A DNA stretch of 64,000 nt from Histomonas meleagridis (GCA_020186115.1 WSYJ01000020.1:1-64000); one strand, 5' to 3'; shown: positions 1 to 9,679, counted from the first letter of the stretch. Notes: a model not told the origin generated them from the sequence alone. Program-made: numbers and translations.

Positions 1-32
1 AAGACCGAAGAATATTTTAGAAGTAAACCTAA

Positions 33-85
33 CAACCTAACCTAACTTAACTTAACCTAACAAAAAAAATTCGAGAAAGCCTTTT
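33..85 (+). repeat. Inverted repeat, left border of the 455-aa gene cassette
   Basis: The stretch consists of AACCT and AACTT pentamer blocks, then an A-rich run and the core TTCGAGAAAGCCTTTT. Its reverse complement occurs at 1687-1740, so the gene at 93-1460 lies between inward-facing copies. The repeat begins about 8 bases past the gene's stop codon. The pentamers look telomere-like but the block is only about 30 bases and sits inside other sequence. Confidence 0.8.
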
Positions 86-92
86 ATGAAAT

Positions 93-1460
93 TCAGCATT
101 TTGCATAGTATGTGATTTTCTTCTTGTTTCTAACGGTTGATCTTTTATTAAAGTGTTCTTTAACGACTTTCAATAATGAAAAGCTTCTTGTTGTTAAATC
201 TGTTCCGAAGTAATTATTATACATATCACACAATTCACCAATCTCTAATTCTCCGTCAGGAACTGAAGCAAGAAATGAATCAAAACTTAATTCAATACTC
301 TGAACTTTTGTTTTTACTTCTTGTTTCTCTTCTGTATTAATTCCTAAATTCTCCATTAACGTTTGAATATAATCGGAAAATCTACTTTCTAATACTTCCG
401 GTAAGTCTCTAATTAAAATTTGATTTATATCTCTTACGATTGACTGAGCATAAACTTTTATTGCAGTTGAATTTTCAAATGTTATTGAACTTTTAGCTAT
501 TGAACCGATGGAGTTTTTCATAAAATTATAAATGGTCATAAAATGATCAGAAATAAATTTTTCAAATGATTTCTTTAAATATTGTTCAATTGTTAAATAC
601 TCTTCTGTTTCATTAAATTGTATTTTTGCGATTAGAAATTGTAATCTATTAATTAAAGTTTGATTGTGTTCGGTAAACGCTTTAATTACTTTTTGTGATG
701 ACTTAGTGTCAAATACATTTCGTATAGTTTTTTCGTATTTGTTTCGGCTGATTTCATCAAAAGCATTTTTATACATGTCATAGTATTCATCCAACAATTC
801 CGTATAATTCTTATTGACAAATTCATGAACAAATTCATTAAGATTTCTTATAACATCTTTGTTTGAATGAGGAATCGACAAAAACTCAATCAATCTTTTT
901 CTTTCTTCTTCTTGCTCTCTCTGTAAACATTTTTCTTTCCATTCAACTAATGTAAATTTTTGTTGGTGAGCTAATCGATCGTAAACTACTATTTGCTCTT
1001 GGAGTTCTTGTTCCATTTCTTTGTATATGTGATTCTCACGATAATATTTATTTATTAATCTATCTTCAATTATTTCGGGAAGGTTCTTTTGCATGTTCTT
1101 TAAATTTTCAATATCTTCTAAATCATCTTTATCTAGTTCATATTTTCCGATAATAGCATCGTACTGTTTCAATTTTTTTTCGATTTTATGATCTAAAGTA
1201 TCGTATTGTTCATCAAAATTTTCATTAACGTAAGTTTCAATTGCTTCTTTGTCGAATAGTTTTAATTTTTCTTCACTGTGTTTAATGACGCTTTCGAAAT
1301 GCTCTATGTTCCATAAAAGAGAATTATAATAATTTGATTGTGGTTTGAAAACCTCAATCGGACAATCATTAATAGTACATTTCATTAAACTTTTGCCGTA
1401 AACGTAAACGTAATTTTCAAGAGTTGTTGTTGCAGTAAGTGGAACTAACTTATCACACAT
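93..1460 (-). CDS. Unknown 455-residue coiled-coil-rich protein of an inverted-repeat-bordered cassette
   Basis: I do not recognise this protein. It is intact, charged and largely helical. Residues about 45-200 are rich in Lys/Glu heptad-like stretches, suggesting coiled coil. The last 60 residues (from FLASVPDGELEIGELC to ITYYAKC) look like a small winged-helix fold of the kind found at the C-terminus of viral D5-type primase-helicases; that is inference from pattern only, and no Walker motif is visible. The ATG at 1460 is preceded by TATATAA rather than a trichomonad TCATT initiator. The gene is bordered by inverted repeats at 33-85 and 1687-1740. A second, broken copy starts at 6861 on the other strand and matches for about 220 residues. 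The intact frame beside a decayed paralogue suggests recent mobility or an element gene. Confidence 0.75.
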   Translation of the reverse strand: MCDKLVPLTATTTLENYVYVYGKSLMKCTINDCPIEVFKPQSNYYNSLLWNIEHFESVIKHSEEKLKLFDKEAIETYVNENFDEQYDTLDHKIEKKLKQYDAIIGKYELDKDDLEDIENLKNMQKNLPEIIEDRLINKYYRENHIYKEMEQELQEQIVVYDRLAHQQKFTLVEWKEKCLQREQEEERKRLIEFLSIPHSNKDVIRNLNEFVHEFVNKNYTELLDEYYDMYKNAFDEISRNKYEKTIRNVFDTKSSQKVIKAFTEHNQTLINRLQFLIAKIQFNETEEYLTIEQYLKKSFEKFISDHFMTIYNFMKNSIGSIAKSSITFENSTAIKVYAQSIVRDINQILIRDLPEVLESRFSDYIQTLMENLGINTEEKQEVKTKVQSIELSFDSFLASVPDGELEIGELCDMYNNYFGTDLTTRSFSLLKVVKEHFNKRSTVRNKKKITYYAKC

Positions 1461-1686
1461 TTATATACAAATAAAAAAATTAAATTTAAAAAAAAACTAA
1501 CTTTATTTTTTCTGAGCAAACAAGCGTTTTCTGAACTACAACATCAAGAAACAGCACTAAATACAACATTCAACATAAAAATAAGCCTTTTCCGTCAATT
1601 AATCATCATCAGCAGCAGTAAACATGTAAAATTCACGTCATATCATCAAGTTAGAGCCTCAACCTCAAAAATATATGGACTTTTAC

Positions 1687-1740
1687 GAAAAGGCTTTCTC
1701 GAATTTTTAATGGTAGGTTAAGTTAAGTTAGGTTAGGTTG
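1687..1740 (-). repeat. Inverted repeat, right border of the 455-aa gene cassette
   Basis: This is the reverse complement of the 33-85 repeat: the GAAAAGGCTTTCTCGAA core followed by TTAGG/TTAAG blocks. It lies about 230 bases upstream of the gene's ATG. Downstream, at about 1772-1790, is a CACTAAAATCCACA motif. The same motif, inverted, lies outside the matching repeat at 6599, so the duplicated sequence extends beyond this repeat. Confidence 0.8.
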
Positions 1741-1981
1741 GTAGGTAGTAGTATTAAATTTTAACAACAAAACACTAAAATCCACATAGGATTAACAACA
1801 ACTCAGCCGGATTAATGCCTCACACATTTTAAATATAAATGTCATCATGAATTTAAATATATTTTATTACTTTCAATCAAAACCAACCGATTTATGATAA
1901 TTCAATCGATTTTAGCCGTTCATCCTTTAGTTTATGTAGCGCGAGTGGGAGCGAGTGCGTAGCACGAAGCTCACATAGCGC

Positions 1982-1997
1982 TGTGTGTGTGTGTGTG
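1982..1997. repeat. TG microsatellite
   Basis: A run of TG dinucleotides lies just before the capsid-like remnant at 2003. Immediately upstream (about 1937-1980) is an unusually GC-rich stretch with repeated GCGAG/AGCGC motifs that can fold on itself. Confidence 0.7.
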
Positions 1998-2002
1998 CTA
2001 TA

Positions 2003-2400
2003 ATGGATGCTCCACAACAATTCAAATGTAATACTCAAACAACAGATAAAATAAAAATTAAACTTGCTAAATATTATGATTAAGATGGATGTTTTTAATG
2101 CATTACAATATAAGTATATTGATGTTCCTTAATTATAACCAATTCATGTTTGTCAAATCAGAAATTTTACACAATCACTTAAAAATGATGATACTGCTGC
2201 TACTATAGAGTTAAAACATTGTGATTTATTTACAGTATTTAGAATAAATCAATATAATAGAACTTGTTTTATTAATCCACAAATCGATTATAGTTTTAAT
2301 ATTAATGGTCATATATACCCAAGAGAAGTATATAAAACAATTGATGATGCTTGCAATCTAAACATGTTGTTATATGCATTGAATCTTGAGTTGGGAATCG
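2003..2400 (+). pseudogene. Remnant of a capsid-like protein, C-terminal part (copy 1)
   Basis: The reading frame shifts and is interrupted by stops. Pieces read MDAPQQFKCN, PIHVCQIRNFTQ, AATIELKHCD and FNINGHIYPREVYKTIDD. The first three pieces match the C-terminal half of the remnant at 7519-8530, so they are two decayed copies of one gene. The style of the C-terminal piece recalls double-jelly-roll major capsid proteins of Maverick/Polinton elements, but I cannot verify this. It lies beside, and divergent from, the 455-residue gene, whereas the second copy is fused to the truncated 455-residue gene. Not functional as it stands. Confidence 0.35.
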
Positions 2401-2722
2401 ATGAAAATCGAATAAACGGTTTGCTTTTATCGATAAAAATCGATGAATAACGGTATTATCTGTAAATGGCTTAAATGATACAGTGGTTTTGTCATAAAAG
2501 TCATTATTTAACTAAATAAATCTACGAGGTGATCTTTAACATCTTCAAATGAAAATTGACTGGAGTCATTAGTATTAGCAGCTGACTTATATATATAAAA
2601 CATTTTTAATGTATTATTTCTATTAAAATCATATAATTATGTATAATTTGTATTATATGAATTGAATTGATTACACATTTCTGTTAATATTTCACGTAAT
2701 GGATCATTTGTTTGAATATATA

Positions 2723-3726
2723 GGGTGTCCGGTAGAGGTGTTAGCATCTCAACATAGAAAAAGAATAAATGAAAACAAATAATATCATTTTGTTCTATAG
2801 TGAATGTATTCACCTTTGATATCGATAACTCTTCGAAATCTCTCTTTCCAGTTATGAAAAGCTCGGTATAATTCATCTTTTGTAATGTCATTAAAAATTC
2901 GATGAACCTGATGTATTAACTCTTCAGGAATTTCAAATGAATAACCCTTGAGCTTTTCTTTGACATTATCCATTAGATAAAATTCTGATGGTGCTACGTC
3001 AGGTGAATATGGTAGATGTGGAGCTCTTTTCGTCTGGTTCGAGTCAATAAGATTTGTGGTGATGCGAGCAGTATGCGGTTTTGCATTGTCAACGTGCAAA
3101 ATTAATCAACAAGAGCAAAACCATTTGGATTAAAATATATTGACAACATTAATTTCTAATAAAAAATTTACTTTAATACAATTTCTTATGAGTTATCTTC
3201 TATTTGTACCCATTTTTTCTAATAATCATAGTTTAAATAGGACCATGATTCATCCACTGTAACAAAATGCCTCCAGGAATCTTTTTTTGCAGTGCTAATG
3301 ACTTTTGATAGTTTAGTACATAATCGAACCCGCATTTTTTTTGCTCTGGTGTAAGAGAGTTGGGTACCCAATGAAGGTGTCTGGAAACAAATTCAATTTT
3401 GATTAGGTGATCGTAAACAGTTGACCTTGAGATATTTGTCTCCTTCATATCATTATAAATTTTAACAGCTGTCCATCCTTTAAGGCTGTTGTGATATTTT
3501 GCGACAATATCTCGATCAATCATTTTTTGTGTTTAAAATGTGACAAAAATTGAATTCTCAATTTTTTTTTGAAGAAAAATTCGAGATTTCCCAAATCGTC
3601 TGATATATTTAATAAATATTATATATATATATTTATATTGTATGGAAGATGCTCTATTATAATATAATAATTTTAATTAAATTAATTGCTTATATATAGA
3701 GATGCTGACATTTCTACCGGATATCC
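2723..3726 (-). mobile_element. Mariner-family DNA transposon, 1004 bp, with TA target duplication
   Basis: The left end begins GGGTGTCCGGTAGAGGTG (2723) and the right end, read inward, begins GGATATCCGGTAGAAATG (3726). The 28-bp terminal repeats match at 23 of 28 positions. TA dinucleotides flank the element at 2721-2722 and 3727-3728, the standard target duplication of Tc1/mariner elements. Inside is a broken transposase on the minus strand. The short length and clear ends fit a typical mariner; the known trichomonad mariner Tvmar1 is the obvious comparison. The mismatched ends and broken ORF say this copy is dead. Confidence 0.93.
2785..3523 (-). pseudogene. Mariner transposase, broken by stops and frameshift
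   Basis: The N-terminal piece (3523 down to 3233) has the helix-turn-helix-like region with ISRSTVYDHL, followed by the mariner signature HLHWVPNSLTPEQK. In a neighbouring frame the first catalytic aspartate appears in FVTVDESWSYLNY near 3250. The C-terminal piece (3099 to 2785) has the second aspartate in HVDNAKPHTA and then PYSPDVAPSEFYLMD. Counting from the VDN aspartate to the glutamate of APSE gives 34 intervening residues, a DD34E-like spacing, whereas classical mariners carry D in this place. Several stops lie between the two pieces (about 3100-3230). No functional enzyme can be made from this copy. Confidence 0.9.
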
Positions 3727-4015
3727 TATATAAAGTAATTTTACGTGGGTCGAATTTAGTTGACTGTGGATTTCCTTTCCCACCTATTTTTTACATAATA
3801 GTATGGCTAGTAGGTGTAATTTTTAAACGTCTTAAACTTGTAACTTTATTCTGACAAGGTATTTCTATCCAAAATGGGAATCGAAAAGTATATCCCTTAT
3901 ATATATCCAATTTATCAATATTATTATCATTTTCTTGTATATCGTGGTTAGTGTAGATTTCTTCAATTGGCAATTGTGATACTCTACTACTCATTTGACG
4001 TTCATTTTTATACAT

Positions 4016-4570
4016 TATTTATTTATAATGAAATATGATAAATAATAGAATTGATAGAATTGAAAATGTTATATAATCTTCATCAAATAAAAATTCTGTA
4101 ATATATTTCAATCATAGTAAGACTTCAGATACTCTTTTTAATGAAATATGTTCATTAACGATAAATAGTATAGATAAGTCATTTATATTCACATGATTTC
4201 GGCAAAAATCGAATCCCGATTTTAAATATTTTTCACTTATGTATACATAGGATCCTTTACACTCAAGTATAATATAGTGAGCTGTTCACTTTTTATATTA
4301 GCTCATACACTTTTTGAATGCTGATGCCACTTTTTGAAAAGCGACATTTTCAATTCAAAATTTTTAATGAGGTCTCGCAACTACAAATTTCAATTAAAAG
4401 TTTGTCCCAAATTCCTCACCAAAAAAAACTTATATAACTTAAAAATGTCATTAAATTTCTATAAAAATCTTACTTAATAATCTTAATAATTTCAAATGAA
4501 AGAAAGTGCATTAAAAATAAAATAATTTTTAATATTAATCCTTTTATAAATTAAATATGGCCACAATTAT
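4016..4570. other. Intergenic, no gene seen
   Basis: AT-rich sequence between the broken ORF and the 3' end of the glycosyltransferase gene. I see no convincing ORF, RNA gene or repeat. Confidence 0.6.
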
Positions 4571-5692
4571 CTAATTTGTAAAATTCTTGCTTGGTTTTTT
4601 CTTTTTATCATTTATACTACATGAAATATATGAATCCATTGGCAATTTAAGAACAGGGGCTAAATCATTATAAAACATATCTGCAATAGTTAGACAATAT
4701 TTATGATGCATATAATATTGGTGCACTATTTTCGGGAAATAAGATTTATTATAGTACAAATACGGATATTTTAATTTTGGTTTTGGCATATATCGAATGG
4801 TAATGAATTTCGTTTGATAGCAGAATTCAATTGTGACTTTTCTGAATAAATATCTTTGATAATAAAGTAGATAATTAATATAAATCTGATCAAATATACC
4901 GAAATCTTGTGAGAAACCTGCTTTTGTTTTTTCTACCAAAGCTATATACTGTTCTAAAAACTCAATCATTGAAGTATAATCGCCCCAAATAATGCCAGCA
5001 TTTATTACAGGCTTTTTCGCTACTTCTGGTGGAATTTCTGTTATGACTTTTAATCGTTTATAAGTCCATTGATTTTTCTCAATTGAATACACATGTGTAG
5101 AAAGATATATTCCATCAAAAGGTTCACTGAACGGATCTGCTTGATAAACACTATCAAAAATATCAATATATATTACCTGTTTTAGAAAATCACAGAGTTT
5201 TAATATATAATAATAATAAATATATCTGATTTCACAAATTTTTGCAAAATTAAATTTGGGGTTAATTATGCCAATATCATCAAAATATATGTTACATAAT
5301 GAAAGATTGCGTATAAGTTCTTGTGGAATAGTTTCTAGAAGTTTTTTATCTACTTGAATGATATAGGAAGAGTAATTATTAAAATATCTAAAGCTCTGAA
5401 TGGCGGGAAAGAAACTGTAATATTTAAACATCATTGTAGAAAAAACGCATGAATTTGTGATGGATTGATTGACTAAATGATATTCTCGTGTACCAATGTA
5501 ACATTTTCCAGAATGCCATTTTTTATATTTTGCTAACTTGGTTAAAGAAGATGTGAAATCGATTTGATTAAGCCTATTATAGGGGTAGAATATATTGTAC
5601 ATCAGCAGTCCTACCACAAATATTATATTAAATTGGATTACGCGGCTAAGAATTGGTTTATAAGCCATGAAGTATTTGTCGAGCTTTTTCAT
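4571..5692 (-). CDS. Type II membrane glycosyltransferase-like protein
   Basis: Predicted 373 residues from the first ATG at 5692. A cytoplasmic basic stretch is followed by one hydrophobic segment at about residues 18-36 (FNIIFVVGLLMYNIFY), the layout of a Golgi type II glycosyltransferase. In the luminal part, YIDIFDSVYQADPF (about residue 190) resembles the D-x-D-x(2)-FQ-x-DPF block of eukaryotic glycosyltransferases that bind a nucleotide sugar through an acidic motif, and VINAGIIWGD follows at about 235, the usual NAG-x-I/L turn. Substrate and linkage cannot be told. The frame is intact while all neighbours are decayed, so this is probably a cell gene enclosed by element remnants or a recently inserted copy. 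No TCATT initiator touches the ATG. Confidence 0.72.
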   Translation of the reverse strand: MKKLDKYFMAYKPILSRVIQFNIIFVVGLLMYNIFYPYNRLNQIDFTSSLTKLAKYKKWHSGKCYIGTREYHLVNQSITNSCVFSTMMFKYYSFFPAIQSFRYFNNYSSYIIQVDKKLLETIPQELIRNLSLCNIYFDDIGIINPKFNFAKICEIRYIYYYYILKLCDFLKQVIYIDIFDSVYQADPFSEPFDGIYLSTHVYSIEKNQWTYKRLKVITEIPPEVAKKPVINAGIIWGDYTSMIEFLEQYIALVEKTKAGFSQDFGIFDQIYINYLLYYQRYLFRKVTIEFCYQTKFITIRYMPKPKLKYPYLYYNKSYFPKIVHQYYMHHKYCLTIADMFYNDLAPVLKLPMDSYISCSINDKKKKPSKNFTN

Positions 5693-6598
5693 AAGCAACC
5701 GTTTGTTTCAATACATCAAAATTAACGTCTTTTTACAATTACCATTAAACATATGAATGTAAATATATTGAATTTAATTAATTAACTAGATTCACATCAT
5801 ATGTATCGTTATATACTCAGAATTAATCAGTTAATATATATTAGTGATATCAGTCGATTTTAATAAATAAAAATCGTTTAATAAAATCGTGTGTGTATTG
5901 AAACCATTTCCATTAATGCAACTTTCTAATTGATATGGAAAACAGCATTATTTATTGAAAATTTTCGAATCGAATAAAATGACTTTAATCAAAAGACCTC
6001 CCTGATTATTCATGATGTTAATGACACACAAACAGCACAACTATTGGGTCCTTAAGGGTTGACGCCCCAGGCCCCTTCTTTGTAAACTGTTAAAAGCCAT
6101 TATGTTAAAATAAATGATTAATATATGATAAATATACTGATGCTAATTTTTTCCAATTCTACAGGGATAATGAAAACACAACCCAACCCAATTAATGAAG
6201 TCGAATTCAATACTTTATATCAAAAATGAGATAATCTTAGTTCACTTTTCTTCATTGAAATTTTATTGTTTGAATAAATTCACTTTTTATTTTAATTTTT
6301 GTATCAACCGTAATAACCTAATAGCGGTTTTACCTGTATCGGAAATGATATTCTGAATATAACTCTTACGTGTAACGACATGAACTAATTGAGTGATTTT
6401 TAATCGTATTATCATTCAAATTTAAATACAGTGAGTGATAAAATATATTCAAATTCATGATATTAATTATTCTTAATGTGCGCTTATCGTGAATTCGGAT
6501 GGAGTGCTTTAGATAATCCTCTGTGGATTTTAGTGTATTGATGTAAATTATCTGTGGATTTTAGTGTTTGGAGCTTAAGATATTTCTTTGCAGCCTAC
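5693..6598. other. Intergenic stretch with a repeated TGTGGATTTTAGTGT motif
   Basis: No ORF of note. TGTGGATTTTAGTGT appears twice, at about 6524-6538 and 6553-6567, just before the inverted repeat at 6599. Its reverse complement lies outside the repeat at 1687-1740, showing that the duplicated unit includes this outer flank. Confidence 0.6.
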
Positions 6599-6652
6599 CA
6601 ACCTTTTCTAACTTGACTTAACCTATCATTAAAAATTCGAGAAAGCCTTTTC
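6599..6652 (+). repeat. Inverted-repeat border, copy upstream of the second 455-aa gene
   Basis: This is the same repeat as at 33-85 and 1687-1740: AACC/AACTT blocks and the TTCGAGAAAGCCTTTT core. It lies about 210 bases upstream of the truncated gene at 6861. The following 200 bases match the upstream region of the first copy closely. Confidence 0.75.
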
Positions 6653-6860
6653 GTAAAAGTATATATATTTTTGAGGTTGAATTCTAACTTGATGACTTAA
6701 CGTAAATTTTGCATGTTAACGGGAGTTGCTGACTATAAGCTGATGGACAAGGCTTGTTTCTATGTTGAATGTTGTATTTACTGCTGTTTCTTCATGTTGT
6801 GATTCAGGAAAGGCTTGTTTGCTCAGAAAAAATAAAGGTAGTTTTTTTATTTGTATATAA

Positions 6861-7518
6861 ATGTGTGATAAGTTAGTTCCACTTACTGCAACAACAACTC
6901 TTGAAAATTACGTTTACAGTTACGGTGAAAGTTTAATGAAATGTACCGTTAATGATTGTCCTATTGAAGTTTTTAAACCGCAATCAAATTATTATAATTT
7001 TCTATTATGGGATATAGAGCATTTTGAAGATGTCATTAAACACAGTGAAGAGAAATTAGAACTTTTCGACAAAAGAACAATTGATATTTACGTTAATGAA
7101 AATTTTGATGGATAGTACGATACTTTAGACCACAGAATGAAAAGAAATTAAAACAATACGAATAGCTATTATCGGAAATTATAAATTAGTTAAAGTTGAT
7201 TTGGAAGATATCGAATGAATCTTATTGAAATCATTAAGGGTAGATTAATAAATAAATATCATCGGAAAATCACATTTATAAAGAAATGGAACAAGAACTT
7301 CAAGAACAAATTGTCGTTTACGATCGCTTAGTTCACGAACAAAAATCCACATTGGCTGGATAAAAAGAAAAATGTTTGCAGAAAGAACAGGAAGAAGAGA
7401 GAAAAAGATTAATTGAGTTTTTGATATTTCATCATTCAAACAGAGATGTTATAAGGAATTTAAATAAATTTGTTAAAGAATGTGTCAATAAGAATCATAC
7501 GGAATTGTTAAACGAAAT
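6861..7518 (+). pseudogene. Broken second copy of the 455-residue gene
   Basis: The first 84 codons match the intact gene at 93-1460 almost residue for residue (MCDKLVPLTATTTLENYVY). A stop then occurs at 7113-7115, and the similarity continues through frameshifts and stops to about 7518, corresponding to residue 220 or so of the full protein. There it switches abruptly to capsid-like sequence, which marks a recombination or deletion junction. The second half of the gene is absent. The gene points opposite to the first copy. Confidence 0.85.
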
Positions 7519-8530
7519 CTGCAGGATTGGTATAATGAAGATGATGAAGCGGTAAAAGGTTCTGAGATTATTCCTGGAAATTATGAGTACACGACTGCTA
7601 CTTCTTACGGCAATGTTGGAGATATAAACGTAGGAAATACTACATACGTTGACATCCTCACAGATAGATATAAAATTATTGGTTTAGATAATTTTTATAT
7701 TACTTTATAACAAGAAGTACCAATTACCGTTCCGTCACAATCAAATTTTTCGTATAAAAAATATTATGTCGGATATGAATGTTCATGCGATGGTATAGAT
7801 CAATACAGAATCCATTCAAACATAGATAAAATTCAAGACGTTTATAACGCAAGGTATGAATGGTTCATGCTTTTTAATTCATTATCTGACGAAGCTAAAG
7901 CATATAATGATTGTTTCGCAACTATCGATAAAATAAGAGCTCACAATTCAATGGTTCCAGGAGTTCATTGTGATTTCAGCGCTATCACCTCAGCAAAAGA
8001 AGTTATAGTTAAGATTCAGTTAAGAATTCCAATAAGTTATTTTATGATGTTATTTAATATGCGATATTATCCAAACTGGAGCGGTAAGCTTTCAATCTAA
8101 CTAATACCCACATAACAAAATCTTGTTATTGCGCCTGTATGCGACCATGAATCGTTAGTTGCTGCAAAAGCCGTAGTTGAAGAAGATTATTTATGCGACC
8201 TTGGATTTAGAAATGTTAATGAATCAGTAAAGAGCAACATTAAAGCAACAACAGGAAGCGGAACAACAACTTACGCAACAATGGATGCATCACAAAAATT
8301 CATTTGCAACAGTCAAGTTATAAAAGAAGTAAAAATTAAGCTTGCAACATATCTTTTAAAAATGGATGTGTTTAATCTTCTGCTGCGAAATATATTCAAG
8401 TTCCGATGCTATTTCCAATTCACGTTTGTCAAGTAAGAGATTTCACACAACCACTCGGCAGTAATTCAACAACAGCCTCAACATCATTTAATACTGCTGC
8501 AACAATAAGACTTGAACATTGTGATACTTG
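7519..8530 (+). pseudogene. Remnant of a capsid-like protein (copy 2)
   Basis: A nearly continuous frame starts at about 7519 (DWYNEDDEAVKGSEIIPGNY) and carries in-frame stops at about 7708 and 8098 and a shift near 8380. Recognisable pieces are SYGNVGDINVGNTTYVDIL, KIRAHNSMVPGVHCDF, FNMRYYPNWSGKL and KFICNSQVIKEVKIKLA. The last matches the remnant at 2003. Beta-rich composition, length and gene neighbours (KilA-N, RuvC-type resolvase) suggest a Maverick/Polinton or DNA-virus major capsid-like protein. This is inference; a profile search would decide. Not functional as it stands. Confidence 0.4.
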
Positions 8531-8734
8531 AATACTGACACGAAATTTTGTTTCCCCGCGGGGTGTTGTATAAGCAGTTTATATTATTATGTATCAAAAA
8601 TTTATGTCAAGGATAGCGGCGATACTTCCAATTTAATGTATTCTTACTCTGACGTCTGTGAGTTCTTATATGAATAAAAAATATCTACAGAATTTGTTAA
8701 GAGTTCAGAAAATATATATTATAAATATATGCTA

Positions 8735-8783
8735 TCTAACAAACTCAACATAACTTGACAAAAATAAATCGAGAAAGCGCTTC
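8735..8783 (+). repeat. Degenerate inverted-repeat border, left of the KilA-N gene
   Basis: AACAAACTCAACATAACTTG, then AAATAAATCGAGAAAGCGCTT, is a diverged copy of the cassette border (core CGAGAAAGC kept). It faces inward toward the KilA-N gene, about 165 bases past its stop codon. Confidence 0.6.
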
Positions 8784-8948
8784 ATTTATCAAATTCTGGA
8801 TGATATTTTTTGATAAAATAACTCCACGAATCAACTATTTACTTTACTTTTTCAGAACTATTTATAATTTTTTTGTATTCTTAAATATTTCACTCGCTAA
8901 ATCTTCTTGCTCTCATTGATTCAATATTTTGCCTGAGTCTCTATAATC

Positions 8949-9434
8949 TTAATATGGTTTATTCACAAACTTTCTGTCGATTGTTGTCGCTATTGATTTT
9001 GCGAATTCAACAAATACAGGTTTAGCATTTTCAACTGTATCAGGTAATTGTTTTTCATTTAATACTTCGTAAGCTTTGTCATTAATGATATCCATTATTA
9101 TTCCAACATAAATTGCATATCTTGGCGATACCCAAAAGCTAATATAATTTATTATACGCTGGTCCACGTACGTTCCTTGAACCTTTGCGATATATTTTTT
9201 CGATAGATATAGTGGGTCGCCCGTTTCGGGGCTACCATAATATTCTTTGCAAAATTCTTCATAATATGCCTGCCACGAGTGATACTCAAAAATCTTTTCA
9301 AATCTTCTGTTAAATTGATTACACATTATTGTGGCGTTAATAAATCCATCTTTCTTAATTGCTACTGCAATTCTATTATAAGTTTCAAGGATGTAATTTT
9401 CACCGTTGCAAAAAATTTTTAACTGTTCAACCAT
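8949..9434 (-). CDS. KilA-N domain protein
   Basis: 161 residues, intact. The KilA-N fold is visible over most of the protein: DGFINATIMCNQF near residue 30 (the G-x-INAT-x-L/M-C block), a middle region with KYIAKVQGTYVDQRIINYI, and SFWVSPRYAIYVGIIMDII near residue 105 (the ISPEFAI-like block). KilA-N domains bind DNA and are typical of large DNA viruses, phages and Maverick-like or viral genes captured by protists including trichomonads. No coiled-coil or second domain follows. The ATG is preceded by AATATAAGAAC, without a trichomonad initiator, like the 455-residue gene. Degenerate inverted repeats lie on both sides (8735-8783 and 9611-9665), so it appears to be a second gene in the same kind of cassette. 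Confidence 0.88.
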   Translation of the reverse strand: MVEQLKIFCNGENYILETYNRIAVAIKKDGFINATIMCNQFNRRFEKIFEYHSWQAYYEEFCKEYYGSPETGDPLYLSKKYIAKVQGTYVDQRIINYISFWVSPRYAIYVGIIMDIINDKAYEVLNEKQLPDTVENAKPVFVEFAKSIATTIDRKFVNKPY

Positions 9435-9610
9435 GTTCTTATATTAAAAATAAAATATCAAATTTTATAAAAATAATGATATCTGTTTCTGAAATTTGAG
9501 CCTGTGTCTTATGCTCGCCCTTTTCTGGGATAGCGAGCTCCTAAGCATTTTTCGGGTGATTTGACACAATCAAAAATGAAGGTTCGTTAGAAACTGCTAT
9601 TTCCGCAACA

Positions 9611-9665
9611 GCTTTTTCCGATTTTTTTGTTGAATTAAGTTAGATTTGATTAAGTTGGTAGGTTG
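9611..9665 (-). repeat. Degenerate inverted-repeat border, right of the KilA-N gene
   Basis: GCTTTTTCCGATTTTTTTGT, followed by AATTAAGTTAG...GGTAGGTTG, is a diverged reverse-complement copy of the border repeat. It lies about 180 bases upstream of the KilA-N start codon. Confidence 0.55.
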
Positions 9666-9679
9666 CAAAAATATATTTT

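Larger units (their letters stand above)
2516..4015 (-). pseudogene. Decayed ORF interrupted by the mariner element
   Basis: Three coding-like pieces in different frames lie on the minus strand. An N-terminal piece starts at 4015 (MYKNERQMSSRV, then WIEIPCQNKVTSLRRLKI). A middle piece (NDPLREILTEMCNQF) abuts the left end of the mariner, and a last piece ends in FEDVKDHLVDLFS near 2516. The mariner (2723-3726) separates the first two. Even with it removed the pieces are out of frame and a stop lies after residue 74, so the gene had decayed or has decayed since. I recognise no family. Confidence 0.5.

Noticed and set aside
33-61. Telomere repeat at the window's left end
   Set aside because: Only about 29 bases, mixed AACCT/AACTT, recurring inside the window as gene-flanking inverted repeats and followed and preceded by other sequence.
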